Shown: positions 1-6,078, counted from the stretch's first letter. The stretch: 6,869 bases of DNA from Spirochaetaceae bacterium (GCA_031265025.1 JAISDF010000182.1:1-6869), one strand, 5' to 3'. The notes: generated by a model from the letters alone, not told the origin. Made by a program: numbers and translations.

Positions 1-1250
1 AATGGAAGAAAGAACTCCGGGCCTGAAGGAAGCCCAAAGGGACTCAGCTCTTCCCCGTCAAAAAAGCCGTAACGCAGCCCCAGGGCAAGGTTCAGCGGGA
101 CCTGCCCGGCCCGGCTCCCGGCCCTGAGTATGCCCAGCTTGAGCGAAAGCCCCGGAGCAAAGGGCGTCTTTCCCTCAAGGCGGGGCGTCATGTTGGCCGC
201 CGCGCCTATTTCAAGACGCTCAAAGGCGCTTACGCCGAGGGCGACGGCAAAGGGCAGGGATTGCCAGGCATCCTCACGGACAGGCCTGCCGAAAAGCATG
301 GTTCCCTCTACCTGCCAGGAAAGAGGCGGGTTGAGCGCGGCGCCTGGCGCCCAGCTTAATCCCGATACGGCGGCGCTTGTCTGGGAAGGTATAATATGAA
401 AGGAAGAATCCAGTTCCGCCTCAAGGACGGCGCTTGCGGCGGTCCCCGATGAGTCCTCGGCCTCAATGCGCAGGGTATAGCTTCCGTCGGGCAGTATGGC
501 TCCCTGCTGGTCCCTGCCGTCCCAGGATACGGACTGGGACCAGGTGGTGAAGGGCCCCAGTTCCCGTTGGAAGCGAGGGCGCCCCTCATGGTCCAGGACA
601 AGGAAGGTCCCCCTGCCCGGGGCGCTGACGTCAAACGAGAAAGCCGTACTCCCCAGGCTGCCGGAATCGGCCGGATTAAAACGCCGGCGGCCGGGTCTGA
701 CGGAACGTATGCCGAAGGGCGCCGGGGAAAAAACCGCCTCCAGGACCCTGGTTTCCCCGGCTTTGACATACACGACAGCGTATACATCCTCCCAGCCAAA
801 GGCCCGCACGCGCACCGAATGGCTGCCTTCGTCCAGGACGAGCGAGAGGCCCGGCATGAGTACGCCGTCAACATAGACAAGGGGGGTAAAAGGAGGAAGC
901 TCCGGGGGACCTGAAGGCCTGACGCGCAGCAGGAGGTTTCCGGCGGCCCGTTCCAGGTTCAGGGAAATTGAAAGCCGCCCTTCCCTGGGTACGGTGACCC
1001 GCAGTTCCCGGTCAAAATAGCCTTCTTTGGAAAGCCGTATCGCGTAGGAAGCGGCGGGAAGTACCGGCAGCACAAGGGGCGTTATGCCTTCTTTTATGCC
1101 GTCGAGGTATACGGAGGCCCCCGGCGGATCACTTGCCACCGCGAGGCCCGAACCTTCAAGCTGTTGAATCGTATCGCCGCTGACTGAAAGGGGCGGTAAA
1201 AAAAGCCCCACGCCGAGAACAAGAAGGCTTGCCCGGAACAGGATATTCAA
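1..1250 (-). CDS. PEGA-domain / FlgD-Ig-like envelope protein, 3' end beyond the window (partial)
   Basis: The frame is open from a TTG at 1250 to the left edge, giving 416 residues with no stop, so the C-terminus is missing. TTG is chosen because AGGA lies 7 bases upstream (1261-1258), no ATG fits nearby, and it gives a clean signal peptide: a short basic start, hydrophobic residues about 8-21, then LSVSG before residue 26. Residues about 35-101 look like a PEGA domain (SDPPGASVYLDG near 40-51, then a Gly-Tyr turn at 77-78). Residues 105-175 look like a second, degenerate copy (VYVDGVLMPG near 125-134). Residues about 200-266 resemble the FlgD Ig-like fold, with the motif WDGRDQQG (243-250) followed by LPDGSYTL. 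From about 331 on there are alternating-hydrophobic segments (LPFAVALGVSAF, LNLALGLRYGFF) that could be outer-membrane beta strands. It follows the phosphatase by 16 bases, so co-transcription is likely. Function is inferred only: an envelope structural or carbohydrate/peptidoglycan-facing protein. Confidence 0.82.
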   Translation of the reverse strand, partial: MNILFRASLLVLGVGLFLPPLSVSGDTIQQLEGSGLAVASDPPGASVYLDGIKEGITPLVLPVLPAASYAIRLSKEGYFDRELRVTVPREGRLSISLNLERAAGNLLLRVRPSGPPELPPFTPLVYVDGVLMPGLSLVLDEGSHSVRVRAFGWEDVYAVVYVKAGETRVLEAVFSPAPFGIRSVRPGRRRFNPADSGSLGSTAFSFDVSAPGRGTFLVLDHEGRPRFQRELGPFTTWSQSVSWDGRDQQGAILPDGSYTLRIEAEDSSGTAASAVLEAELDSSFHIIPSQTSAAVSGLSWAPGAALNPPLSWQVEGTMLFGRPVREDAWQSLPFAVALGVSAFERLEIGAAANMTPRLEGKTPFAPGLSLKLGILRAGSRAGQVPLNLALGLRYGFFDGEELSPFGLPSGPEFFLP

Positions 1251-1257
1251 GAAAAAA

Positions 1258-1261
1258 TCCT
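1258..1261 (-). promoter_or_regulatory. Ribosome binding site supporting the TTG start at 1250
   Basis: On the minus strand, CAGGATTTTTTC precedes TTG, with AGGA at 1261-1258 and a 7-base spacer. It lies inside the 16-base gap after the phosphatase stop codon and decides a non-ATG start for the PEGA protein. Confidence 0.6.
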
Positions 1262-1266
1262 GAAAA

Positions 1267-2052
1267 TCAGGGCTCCCAGGCTTCAATCGCGTCAAGGCGC
1301 GCCTGGGCTTTTTCCTTGTCGGAGAGGCCGTAATACCCGTCCCTGATGGCCGACTCAAAGGTCCCGTATACCGAATTGGGCAGCACGAGCCAATAGACGC
1401 CGAACTTTTCGATCTGGGAATCAACCCAGGTACGCCGCTCCGTGTCGGGCCACCTTCGGGTAAAACTTTCAAAATCCTCAAGACTGTCCCCGGCAAGCAG
1501 CACTATCTCATAGCCCTGGGAGCGTATGGCCCCAAGCCTGGGGGCCTTGTCGGAAGTATCTTCCTGAAGCAGCACATGGTCCTTGTCCGCGTTGGGAAAG
1601 CCCAGGTCCCTCAGGTTGTTTATGGTGCTGTCGGTGGTTGACGCCGGCCGGTTGGAAACATAGTACACCGCTATGCCCCTGGCGCTGAGAAAATTGGCAA
1701 AATCAAGGGCCCCCGGAACCGCCGGGGCCGAAGCGGCGTTGCACCACTGTTCCCAGGCTTCGGCGCTCCAGGGCTTGCCTGACACGACCATCCAGGCGGC
1801 GTACTTGCTGTTGTCCAGCACGGTCTCGTCAATATCAAGAACCGCCGCCGCCCGTCCGGATGCGGAAAGGGTCTTGACGAATTCCTTGCCGCTGTTAAAG
1901 GCCTGATAGCAAAGGGCAGGATATTCTCCTGACTGCTGCTGCCAGACTATCCCCATCACCAGATCGCGGTTATAGTTGGCGGAAGCGCAGCCCGTTAAAA
2001 AGGACAGGCCCAACAGCCCCGCGATAACCGGAACAAAATACTTTTTCCGCAT
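1267..2052 (-). CDS. Class C (HAD superfamily) acid phosphatase lipoprotein, e(P4)-like
   Basis: This encodes a 261-residue protein of the size usual for the class C acid phosphatase / lipoprotein e(P4) family, which hydrolyses phosphomonoesters including 5'-nucleotides outside the cytoplasm using Mg2+. A basic start and hydrophobic stretch end in the lipobox LTGC (residues 19-22), so a lipid-anchored protein is expected. Catalytic motif I is DIDETVLDNS (73-82), with the nucleophile Asp73 and the acid/base Asp75. SNR at 133-135 is the motif II region. Lys169 lies in the KAPR segment. GDSLEDF (188-194) supplies the acidic metal ligands. The start at 2052 is preferred over an in-frame ATG at 2067: GGGAGG at 2063-2058 sits 5 bases before 2052, while nothing resembling a ribosome site precedes 2067. 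It is the first gene of a two-gene unit with the PEGA protein and has its own promoter upstream. Family assignment is firm; the natural substrate is not known. Confidence 0.93.
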   Translation of the reverse strand: MRKKYFVPVIAGLLGLSFLTGCASANYNRDLVMGIVWQQQSGEYPALCYQAFNSGKEFVKTLSASGRAAAVLDIDETVLDNSKYAAWMVVSGKPWSAEAWEQWCNAASAPAVPGALDFANFLSARGIAVYYVSNRPASTTDSTINNLRDLGFPNADKDHVLLQEDTSDKAPRLGAIRSQGYEIVLLAGDSLEDFESFTRRWPDTERRTWVDSQIEKFGVYWLVLPNSVYGTFESAIRDGYYGLSDKEKAQARLDAIEAWEP

Positions 2053-2057
2053 ATACG

Positions 2058-2063
2058 CCTCCC
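2058..2063 (-). promoter_or_regulatory. Ribosome binding site of the acid phosphatase gene
   Basis: GGGAGG on the minus strand lies 5 bases before the ATG at 2052. It falls within what would be the coding sequence if the upstream ATG at 2067 were used, so it argues for the shorter protein. Confidence 0.75.
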
Positions 2064-2094
2064 GCATAGCAAACGCATGGTATCTTACAGGCTA

Positions 2095-2123
2095 AGTATA
2101 CCGCGAAGAAGATGCCCCGCCAA
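2095..2123 (-). promoter_or_regulatory. Sigma70-like promoter for the phosphatase/PEGA unit
   Basis: On the minus strand a -35-like TTGGCG (2123-2118, four of six consensus bases) is separated by 17 bases from a -10 TATACT (2100-2095, five of six). A T-rich tract (about 2125-2150) just upstream could act as an UP-like element. The predicted start point near 2088 gives a leader of about 36 bases with a good ribosome site. A closer consensus match, TTGACT at 2128-2123, is 22 bases from the -10 and so less likely to be used. Confidence 0.55.
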
Positions 2124-2160
2124 GTCAAAAAGATCAAAAAAGTAAAAGGAAGGATTGAAC

Positions 2161-2255
2161 GCCGCCATTCGGCGGCTAGGCGGCAGCAAGGATGCTGCTG
2201 TACTAAAAGCTCTCCGCCGGAGGCGGAGAGGCGGAGTTTGCCGGAGGAAAACTCC
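2161..2255 (-). other. Array of four short hairpins downstream of the kinase terminator
   Basis: Reading along the plus coordinates, four separate perfect stems sit almost end to end. GCCGCC/GGCGGC pair at 2161-2166 and 2171-2176 (loop ATTC). GCAGCA/TGCTGC pair at 2183-2188 and 2193-2198 (loop AGGA). A 9-bp stem pairs 2210-2218 with 2222-2230 (loop GGA). GGAGTTT/AAACTCC pair at 2233-2239 and 2249-2255 (9-base loop). On the minus strand the 9-bp hairpin is followed by CTTTT, so it could act as a backup terminator. The 2161 hairpin is followed by a T-rich run leading into the phosphatase promoter. The array could be a composite terminator, a decayed repeat element or a structured 3' RNA; the sequence alone does not decide. 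Confidence 0.55.
2221..2236. repeat. Tandem duplication of AGGCGGAG joining two hairpins
   Basis: AGGCGGAG occurs twice back to back (2221-2228 and 2229-2236). The first copy forms the right arm of the 9-bp hairpin and the second runs into the left arm of the next hairpin, so the left arm at 2212-2218 could pair with either copy. GCCGGAGG also occurs twice, at 2216-2223 and in the loop at 2240-2247. Confidence 0.6.
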
Positions 2256-2257
2256 AA

Positions 2258-2291
2258 CCCCAAAATCCGGCAGGGAAGCCGGATTTTGGGG
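2258..2291 (-). terminator. Strong hairpin terminator after the hybrid kinase gene
   Basis: A perfect 14-bp inverted repeat pairs CCCCAAAATCCGGC (2258-2271) with GCCGGATTTTGGGG (2278-2291) around a 6-base loop. It starts 6 bases after the kinase stop codon (TAA at 2300-2298). On the minus strand the stem is followed by TTGGAGTTTT, an interrupted rather than classic U-tract, so termination may be imperfect or depend on the hairpins that follow. Confidence 0.7.
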
Positions 2292-2297
2292 CGGACT

Positions 2298-5200
2298 TTA
2301 GGAGAGGCCTGAGCGTAACGCGGCCATCACGTCCTCAAGGACCAGGGGCTTGCCCAAATGACCGTTCATGCCGGCCTCAAGGCAGCGTTCAACATCCTCC
2401 CTGAATACATTGGCGGTCATGGCGATTATCGTTACGGCCCGCGCCGCGCCGCGTTCCCGTTCAATCTCGCGGATGCGGCGGGTCGCCCCGTAACCGTCCA
2501 GGCAGGGCATCTGCAGGTCCATAAAGATCATGTCGTAGGAAGCGGCGGCGAACATATCTACCGCCTCAACGCCGTTCACCGCGCAGTCTATGGCAAGCCC
2601 CGCCGGTTCAAGAAGGGCAAGGAAAATTTCACGGTTGATCTCTATGTCCTCAACCAAAAGTATCCTGCGGCCCTCAAAAGCATCCGGGCCACAGCCCGCG
2701 CCGCTGTCGACCGGGCCGCTGTTTGCGCCGCCGTTGTCGTCGTCCAAGACAGGCGCTTCGGGGGCAGCCGGGGCGTCCTTTTCCGTGTAAGCGTCGGCAG
2801 GTTCCGCGTCGGGAGCGTCGGCGCGGCTCATCTTTATGGTAAAGAAAAAGCTCGAACCCTTGCCCGGCTCTGATTCCACCCAGATGCTCCCGCCCATGAG
2901 TTCCACAATACGTTTTGAGATAGCGAGGCCAAGCCCTGTCCCGCCGAATTTCCGGGAGCTTCCCGAATCGGCCTGCTCAAAGGAATTGAACAGGCGCTTC
3001 TCCTCTTCCCCGCTGATGCCTATTCCCGTGTCGGAAACCTCTATACGCACGGTACACTCAGCGGCGTCTTCTTTGACCAGAACGGCCCTGAGCCCTATCG
3101 AACCGTCCCGGGGGGTAAATTTTACCGCGTTGGAAAGCAGGTTTGTGATGACCTGGACAAGCCGCTGGTCATCGCCCGAGAGAAAGGGCGGGACAGCGTC
3201 GTCAATACAGAGTGAAAAATGCTGGCGCTTTTCATCAAGCCTGAAGGCGTTTACAGCCACGGCGCGGTGTATGGCCTTCCTGAAATCAAAGTTCACCCTG
3301 GAAAGTTCAAGTTTATTCGCCTCTATCTTGGACATGTCCAGAATGTCGTTGATCACACCGAGAAGATGGGTTGAGGCCTCCTCTATTTTTTTGAGGCAGT
3401 AATCCTTGCGCCCGGTATCAACGCTGTTCCTGGCGATGTTGGTCATGCCTATAATGGCGTTCATGGGCGTGCGCATTTCATGGGACATATTGGCGAGGAA
3501 GGTTCCTTTGGCAAGGCTTGCCTCTTCGGCCGCTTCGCTGGCGCTGACCAGGGCGGAAACATCGTTCATCACCACCACCACGCCCCGGCAGGCGCCGCCC
3601 TGCCCTACCGCGGGAGTTATGTCAATGCGGCAGACCATGGTCCGGCCCGTGGAGAGGTTCAATTTTTCCTGATACCGCACAAGCTCGCCGGTCCTGAGCG
3701 CTTCGGCGCAGCGCAGCGAAAAACCCCGTATCCAGGGGCTGTCCATGACCTTTCCGAATACGGCGTCAAGCGCAAGCCCCGTCATCTCCCGCATATCCCT
3801 GTAGCCCAGAAAACGCACCGCCCTTTCGCTTCCCAGGACAAAGCGCGTTTCAAGATCAAGCATGAAGGTAATGCCGGGCGTATTCTTCAACAAAAGGTAT
3901 TCGTCTTTTTTGATTGAATCCAGAAGGTCATTGGCAAGAACCTGGGAGATGGCCCCTGTTTCACCGTTCCGCCCGGCCAGGGCTCCGTAGGCATTGCCGG
4001 AGCCGGCCCTGAGAAGCTCGCCGTAAGCCGCCCCGAAATGGTATCGCCTCAGCTTGTCGGCTATGCGGACAAAAGGGAGGTACACAAAAAAACCCAGGCC
4101 CAGGTTGAAAATCTGCATGAGGCTTCCGGGGAGCCCCGAGACAACCCAGCCGGAAATCAGCGCCGGCGTGGTCCACCCGGTTCCGGCGCCGCGTATGGGC
4201 AGGAGGCCAAGGACAGCGGCGGCCCAGGATGTTACCGTTGACACCAGGGGAACAAGCACAAAGGGAAGGAAGAAGACGGGGTTCAGCACTATGGGCAGGC
4301 CAAAGAGCAGGGTCTCATTGATATTGAAAACAGACGGAAGCAGGGAAATCTGGGCGATGCGTTTGGCGCTGCTCCGCTTCCGGGAAAAAAACAGCGCCGC
4401 CAGGAGGGCCAGGGTATTGCCCGATCCGCCTGTGGCAGTATAGGTGTCGAAAAACGTTTTTGTAAAAACAAAGGGCGCCGCGCTTCCCGCGGCGGCAAGT
4501 TCACTCGCGGCCCCGTACAGTTCACCGGTAACAGGTTCAAGGGCGTTGGAGCCGTGGATGCCGATAAACCAGAGCAGGCTCTTCGTGAAATTATACAGCA
4601 GGGCCGTACCGAGATTGTTGTTCATTCCCCTAAAGGGCCTGGTCAGGGACGCATAGATGAGGGCATGAAGGTCGTCAACCCCAAGGCCGGCCATGCATAC
4701 CCTGAAAAGGGAAAACCCGGCCAGGGTCAGAATCGCGGGAACTATGGACGCGAATACATAGGGCACGGAAACGCCTGAATCCCCCGAATCAAAGGGCACC
4801 CTGAGACAGGGGAAGCGGTACAAGAACAGAAACATCCGCGCGGAAACAAGGCTGGCAACAATGGTCAGGAAGAGGCCGTTTACCCCCGCCCGGTTAATAA
4901 AAGCGGCAAAGTCCAGGGGCCGCGTCTCCATAATCACCACAACCGAGCAAAAGGACAGGAGGCCCGCTATGACCGGGTGTACCGCGTCAAGGGGGTTTTT
5001 CAGGCTGTACTGTTCCGCCGTATTGTACCCGATGGCAAAGGCCAGGACCGGCGACAGCATGGCCAGGGCGCCGTTTTGGATATAGGCGCCGAAACTCTTC
5101 CAGCCTTCCCCGAAAAGCCCTGCCAGAAAGGACTGATAGGCCCCGACAGGGAAGTTATTTATCAGTACCGCCGCCGCCCCGGCGATAACCACCGGGGACG

Positions 5201-5303
5201 CCAGGATGAAGGAATTCCTTACGATACTCAGGGTCTCCGAGTTGGTAATCCGTATCCAAAACAGGAGGAATCTTTTTTTGTTCAGCATCGTTCCCCGTCT
5301 CAT
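2298..5303 (-). CDS. Hybrid histidine kinase with PTS EIIC-like membrane sensor: EIIC-PAS-HisKA-HATPase-REC
   Basis: A 1001-residue membrane sensor kinase. Residues about 15-420 form a full-length EIIC domain of the lactose/cellobiose (ChbC-like) type, with about ten hydrophobic segments. It has LLWFIGIHGSN (243-253, His250), NINETLLFGLPIVLNP (327-342, Glu330) and GWTTPALISGW (376-386). About 465-585 is a PAS-like domain. The H-box is FLANMSHEMRTPMNAIIG (602-619, phospho-acceptor His608). ATPase boxes follow: NLLSN (721-725), DTGIG (758-762) and GGTGLGL (787-793). An acidic, Ala/Pro-rich linker (about 826-878) leads to a receiver domain with Glu885/Asp886, phospho-acceptor Asp929 in FMDLQMP, Thr963 and Lys985. 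All kinase and receiver catalytic residues are present, so phosphotransfer should work. There is no EIIB cysteine domain, EIIA or HPt. It follows the coiled-coil protein gene by 12 bases. An alternative start at 5288, preceded by GGGGA, would drop five residues; neither start has an ideal ribosome site. Sugar sensing is inferred. Confidence 0.93.
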   Translation of the reverse strand: MRRGTMLNKKRFLLFWIRITNSETLSIVRNSFILASPVVIAGAAAVLINNFPVGAYQSFLAGLFGEGWKSFGAYIQNGALAMLSPVLAFAIGYNTAEQYSLKNPLDAVHPVIAGLLSFCSVVVIMETRPLDFAAFINRAGVNGLFLTIVASLVSARMFLFLYRFPCLRVPFDSGDSGVSVPYVFASIVPAILTLAGFSLFRVCMAGLGVDDLHALIYASLTRPFRGMNNNLGTALLYNFTKSLLWFIGIHGSNALEPVTGELYGAASELAAAGSAAPFVFTKTFFDTYTATGGSGNTLALLAALFFSRKRSSAKRIAQISLLPSVFNINETLLFGLPIVLNPVFFLPFVLVPLVSTVTSWAAAVLGLLPIRGAGTGWTTPALISGWVVSGLPGSLMQIFNLGLGFFVYLPFVRIADKLRRYHFGAAYGELLRAGSGNAYGALAGRNGETGAISQVLANDLLDSIKKDEYLLLKNTPGITFMLDLETRFVLGSERAVRFLGYRDMREMTGLALDAVFGKVMDSPWIRGFSLRCAEALRTGELVRYQEKLNLSTGRTMVCRIDITPAVGQGGACRGVVVVMNDVSALVSASEAAEEASLAKGTFLANMSHEMRTPMNAIIGMTNIARNSVDTGRKDYCLKKIEEASTHLLGVINDILDMSKIEANKLELSRVNFDFRKAIHRAVAVNAFRLDEKRQHFSLCIDDAVPPFLSGDDQRLVQVITNLLSNAVKFTPRDGSIGLRAVLVKEDAAECTVRIEVSDTGIGISGEEEKRLFNSFEQADSGSSRKFGGTGLGLAISKRIVELMGGSIWVESEPGKGSSFFFTIKMSRADAPDAEPADAYTEKDAPAAPEAPVLDDDNGGANSGPVDSGAGCGPDAFEGRRILLVEDIEINREIFLALLEPAGLAIDCAVNGVEAVDMFAAASYDMIFMDLQMPCLDGYGATRRIREIERERGAARAVTIIAMTANVFREDVERCLEAGMNGHLGKPLVLEDVMAALRSGLS

Positions 5304-5315
5304 TTTGAAAACGGC

Positions 5316-5954
5316 TCACCATTCACGGGGGTGACAGCTTCCTTTCGGTTCGGTAATGGCAAAGGTGTCGCCTGAAGGCTCAATCACATACAGCCCCTTT
5401 TTAAGGGCATGAATCTTTTCACTTTCGCTGAAAACAACCCCGGCAACAGCGCCCAGGTATATGCGCCTGTCATTGTGTAAATCGGCGTAAGTACGCAGCT
5501 TCCCCATACGTTCAATATGGTCGTTTATGTCGTCGCCGTTGGGCTTGGTTTTTATCTCGACCGCCATCACCTTATCGCCGTTTTCCAGAAGCGCGTCAAC
5601 TTCCAGAAACAGGCTATGCTCCCTGTCCTTGATTTCGGTGCGGTTCGCTTTGGTAAAGGTAAAGCCCAGTTCTTCGAATTTCGCTAAAAGGTTGGGGATA
5701 ATCATATATTCAACCATTTCACCGAAACGGTTGGTAATAGCCCCGACCCGCCGATCGGTTTCTTTCATTTGCTCCCGAAGCTTCTCGTTTGCGGCTTCCA
5801 TCCGCTGGTCGGTTTCCTTCATCTGCCGGTCGGTTGCTCTGATTTGCTCCCAAACCTCCTCGCTTAAGGCTTTCATCCGCCGGTCGGTTTCCCGCATTTG
5901 CTCCCAGACCTTCTCGAAAGTCAGGCCCTCGCCTGTTGTCTGTGTTGTCTCCAT
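5316..5954 (-). CDS. Coiled-coil protein with PD-(D/E)xK nuclease-like domain (DUF3782-type)
   Basis: A 212-residue soluble protein in two parts. Residues about 14-72 form a charged coiled coil built from repeats of the TDRRM kind (23-27, 41-45, 48-52, 66-70). Residues about 76-205 look like the PD-(D/E)xK nuclease fold: a helix with Glu79 and Glu82, then LFLEVDALL (115-123, Glu118 and Asp120), then AVEIKTK (131-137, Glu133 and Lys135). The acidic strand followed by ExK is the family active-site pattern, so DNA-binding or nuclease activity is possible. Proteins of this shape (coiled coil plus DUF3782) are, to my knowledge, common in many copies in treponemes and lack an assigned function. The ATG at 5954 is preceded by AGGGG at 5966-5962 with a 7-base spacer. 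It is the first gene of the unit with the hybrid kinase, whose ATG lies 12 bases past its stop. No sign of decay is seen. Confidence 0.85.
   Translation of the reverse strand: METTQTTGEGLTFEKVWEQMRETDRRMKALSEEVWEQIRATDRQMKETDQRMEAANEKLREQMKETDRRVGAITNRFGEMVEYMIIPNLLAKFEELGFTFTKANRTEIKDREHSLFLEVDALLENGDKVMAVEIKTKPNGDDINDHIERMGKLRTYADLHNDRRIYLGAVAGVVFSESEKIHALKKGLYVIEPSGDTFAITEPKGSCHPREW
5745..5891 (-). repeat. Degenerate coding repeats for the TDRxM coiled coil
   Basis: Residues 22-70 of the coiled-coil protein are encoded by imperfect copies of a unit whose plus-strand core is CGGTCGGTTTC. Copies start near 5752, 5806, 5827 and 5881, with 21-base (7-residue) spacing between the middle pair and 54 bases (18 residues) between the others. 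Such units can gain or lose copies by slippage or recombination, changing coiled-coil length without breaking the frame. Confidence 0.6.
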
Positions 5955-5961
5955 AATTTAA

Positions 5962-6000
5962 CCCCTGTAGTAAATATACCGCATTTCCGCCCTGTGGAAA
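5962..6000 (-). promoter_or_regulatory. Candidate promoter and ribosome site for the coiled-coil/kinase unit
   Basis: On the minus strand TTTCCA (6000-5995) and TATATT (5978-5973) are 16 bases apart; each matches the sigma70 consensus at four or five of six positions. AGGGG (5966-5962) follows, 7 bases before the ATG at 5954. The predicted start point falls at the ribosome site, leaving a very short leader, so the real promoter may lie further upstream. Confidence 0.4.
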
Positions 6001-6059
6001 AGCCGTGCGGGAGGCGGCGCTGCCAACGCTTTGCGGATATGGAGTACAAGCCCTGTTTT

Positions 6060-6068
6060 TGCTATACT
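6060..6068 (+). promoter_or_regulatory. Extended -10 promoter for the plus-strand gene
   Basis: TGCTATACT is a TGn extended -10 with a five-of-six hexamer (6063-6068). No good -35 is found at 16-18 bases, which is typical of extended -10 promoters. The predicted transcription start is near 6075, only about four bases before the ATG at 6079. This implies a leaderless or nearly leaderless message and agrees with the lack of any ribosome site before that ATG. Confidence 0.45.
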
Positions 6069-6078
6069 GGGCGCGAAT

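Noticed and set aside
356..880. 174-residue minus-strand open frame
   Set aside because: It is out of frame with the longer PEGA reading frame, which has a signal peptide and recognisable domains across the same bases. Its Arg/Pro/Ser-rich composition is typical of a GC-rich shadow.
2053..2067. Longer phosphatase start at the ATG at 2067
   Set aside because: There is no ribosome site before it, whereas GGGAGG sits correctly before 2052, and the shorter product has a normal lipoprotein signal peptide.
2123..2128. TTGACT as the -35 of the phosphatase promoter
   Set aside because: It is 22 bases from the TATACT -10, too far for sigma70; TTGGCG at 17 bases fits better although it matches the consensus less well.
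2161..2291. CRISPR array or insertion-sequence ends as explanation of the hairpins
   Set aside because: The stems differ in sequence and length, there are no regularly spaced identical repeats, and no transposase or target-site duplication is visible.
2836..3402. 188-residue plus-strand open frame
   Set aside because: It lies antisense to the kinase and ATPase domains, whose motifs are complete on the minus strand. Its Ser/Arg-rich sequence has no domain signature.
3480..3917. 145-residue plus-strand open frame with a run of five histidines
   Set aside because: It is antisense to the PAS region of the kinase; the His run is the complement of the GVVVVMND coding segment and is not a metal-binding gene.
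5527..5961. 144-residue plus-strand frame with Ser/Ile/Cys repeats
   Set aside because: It is the antisense reading of the coiled-coil gene; the apparent repeats mirror the TDRxM units, and no start signal precedes it.
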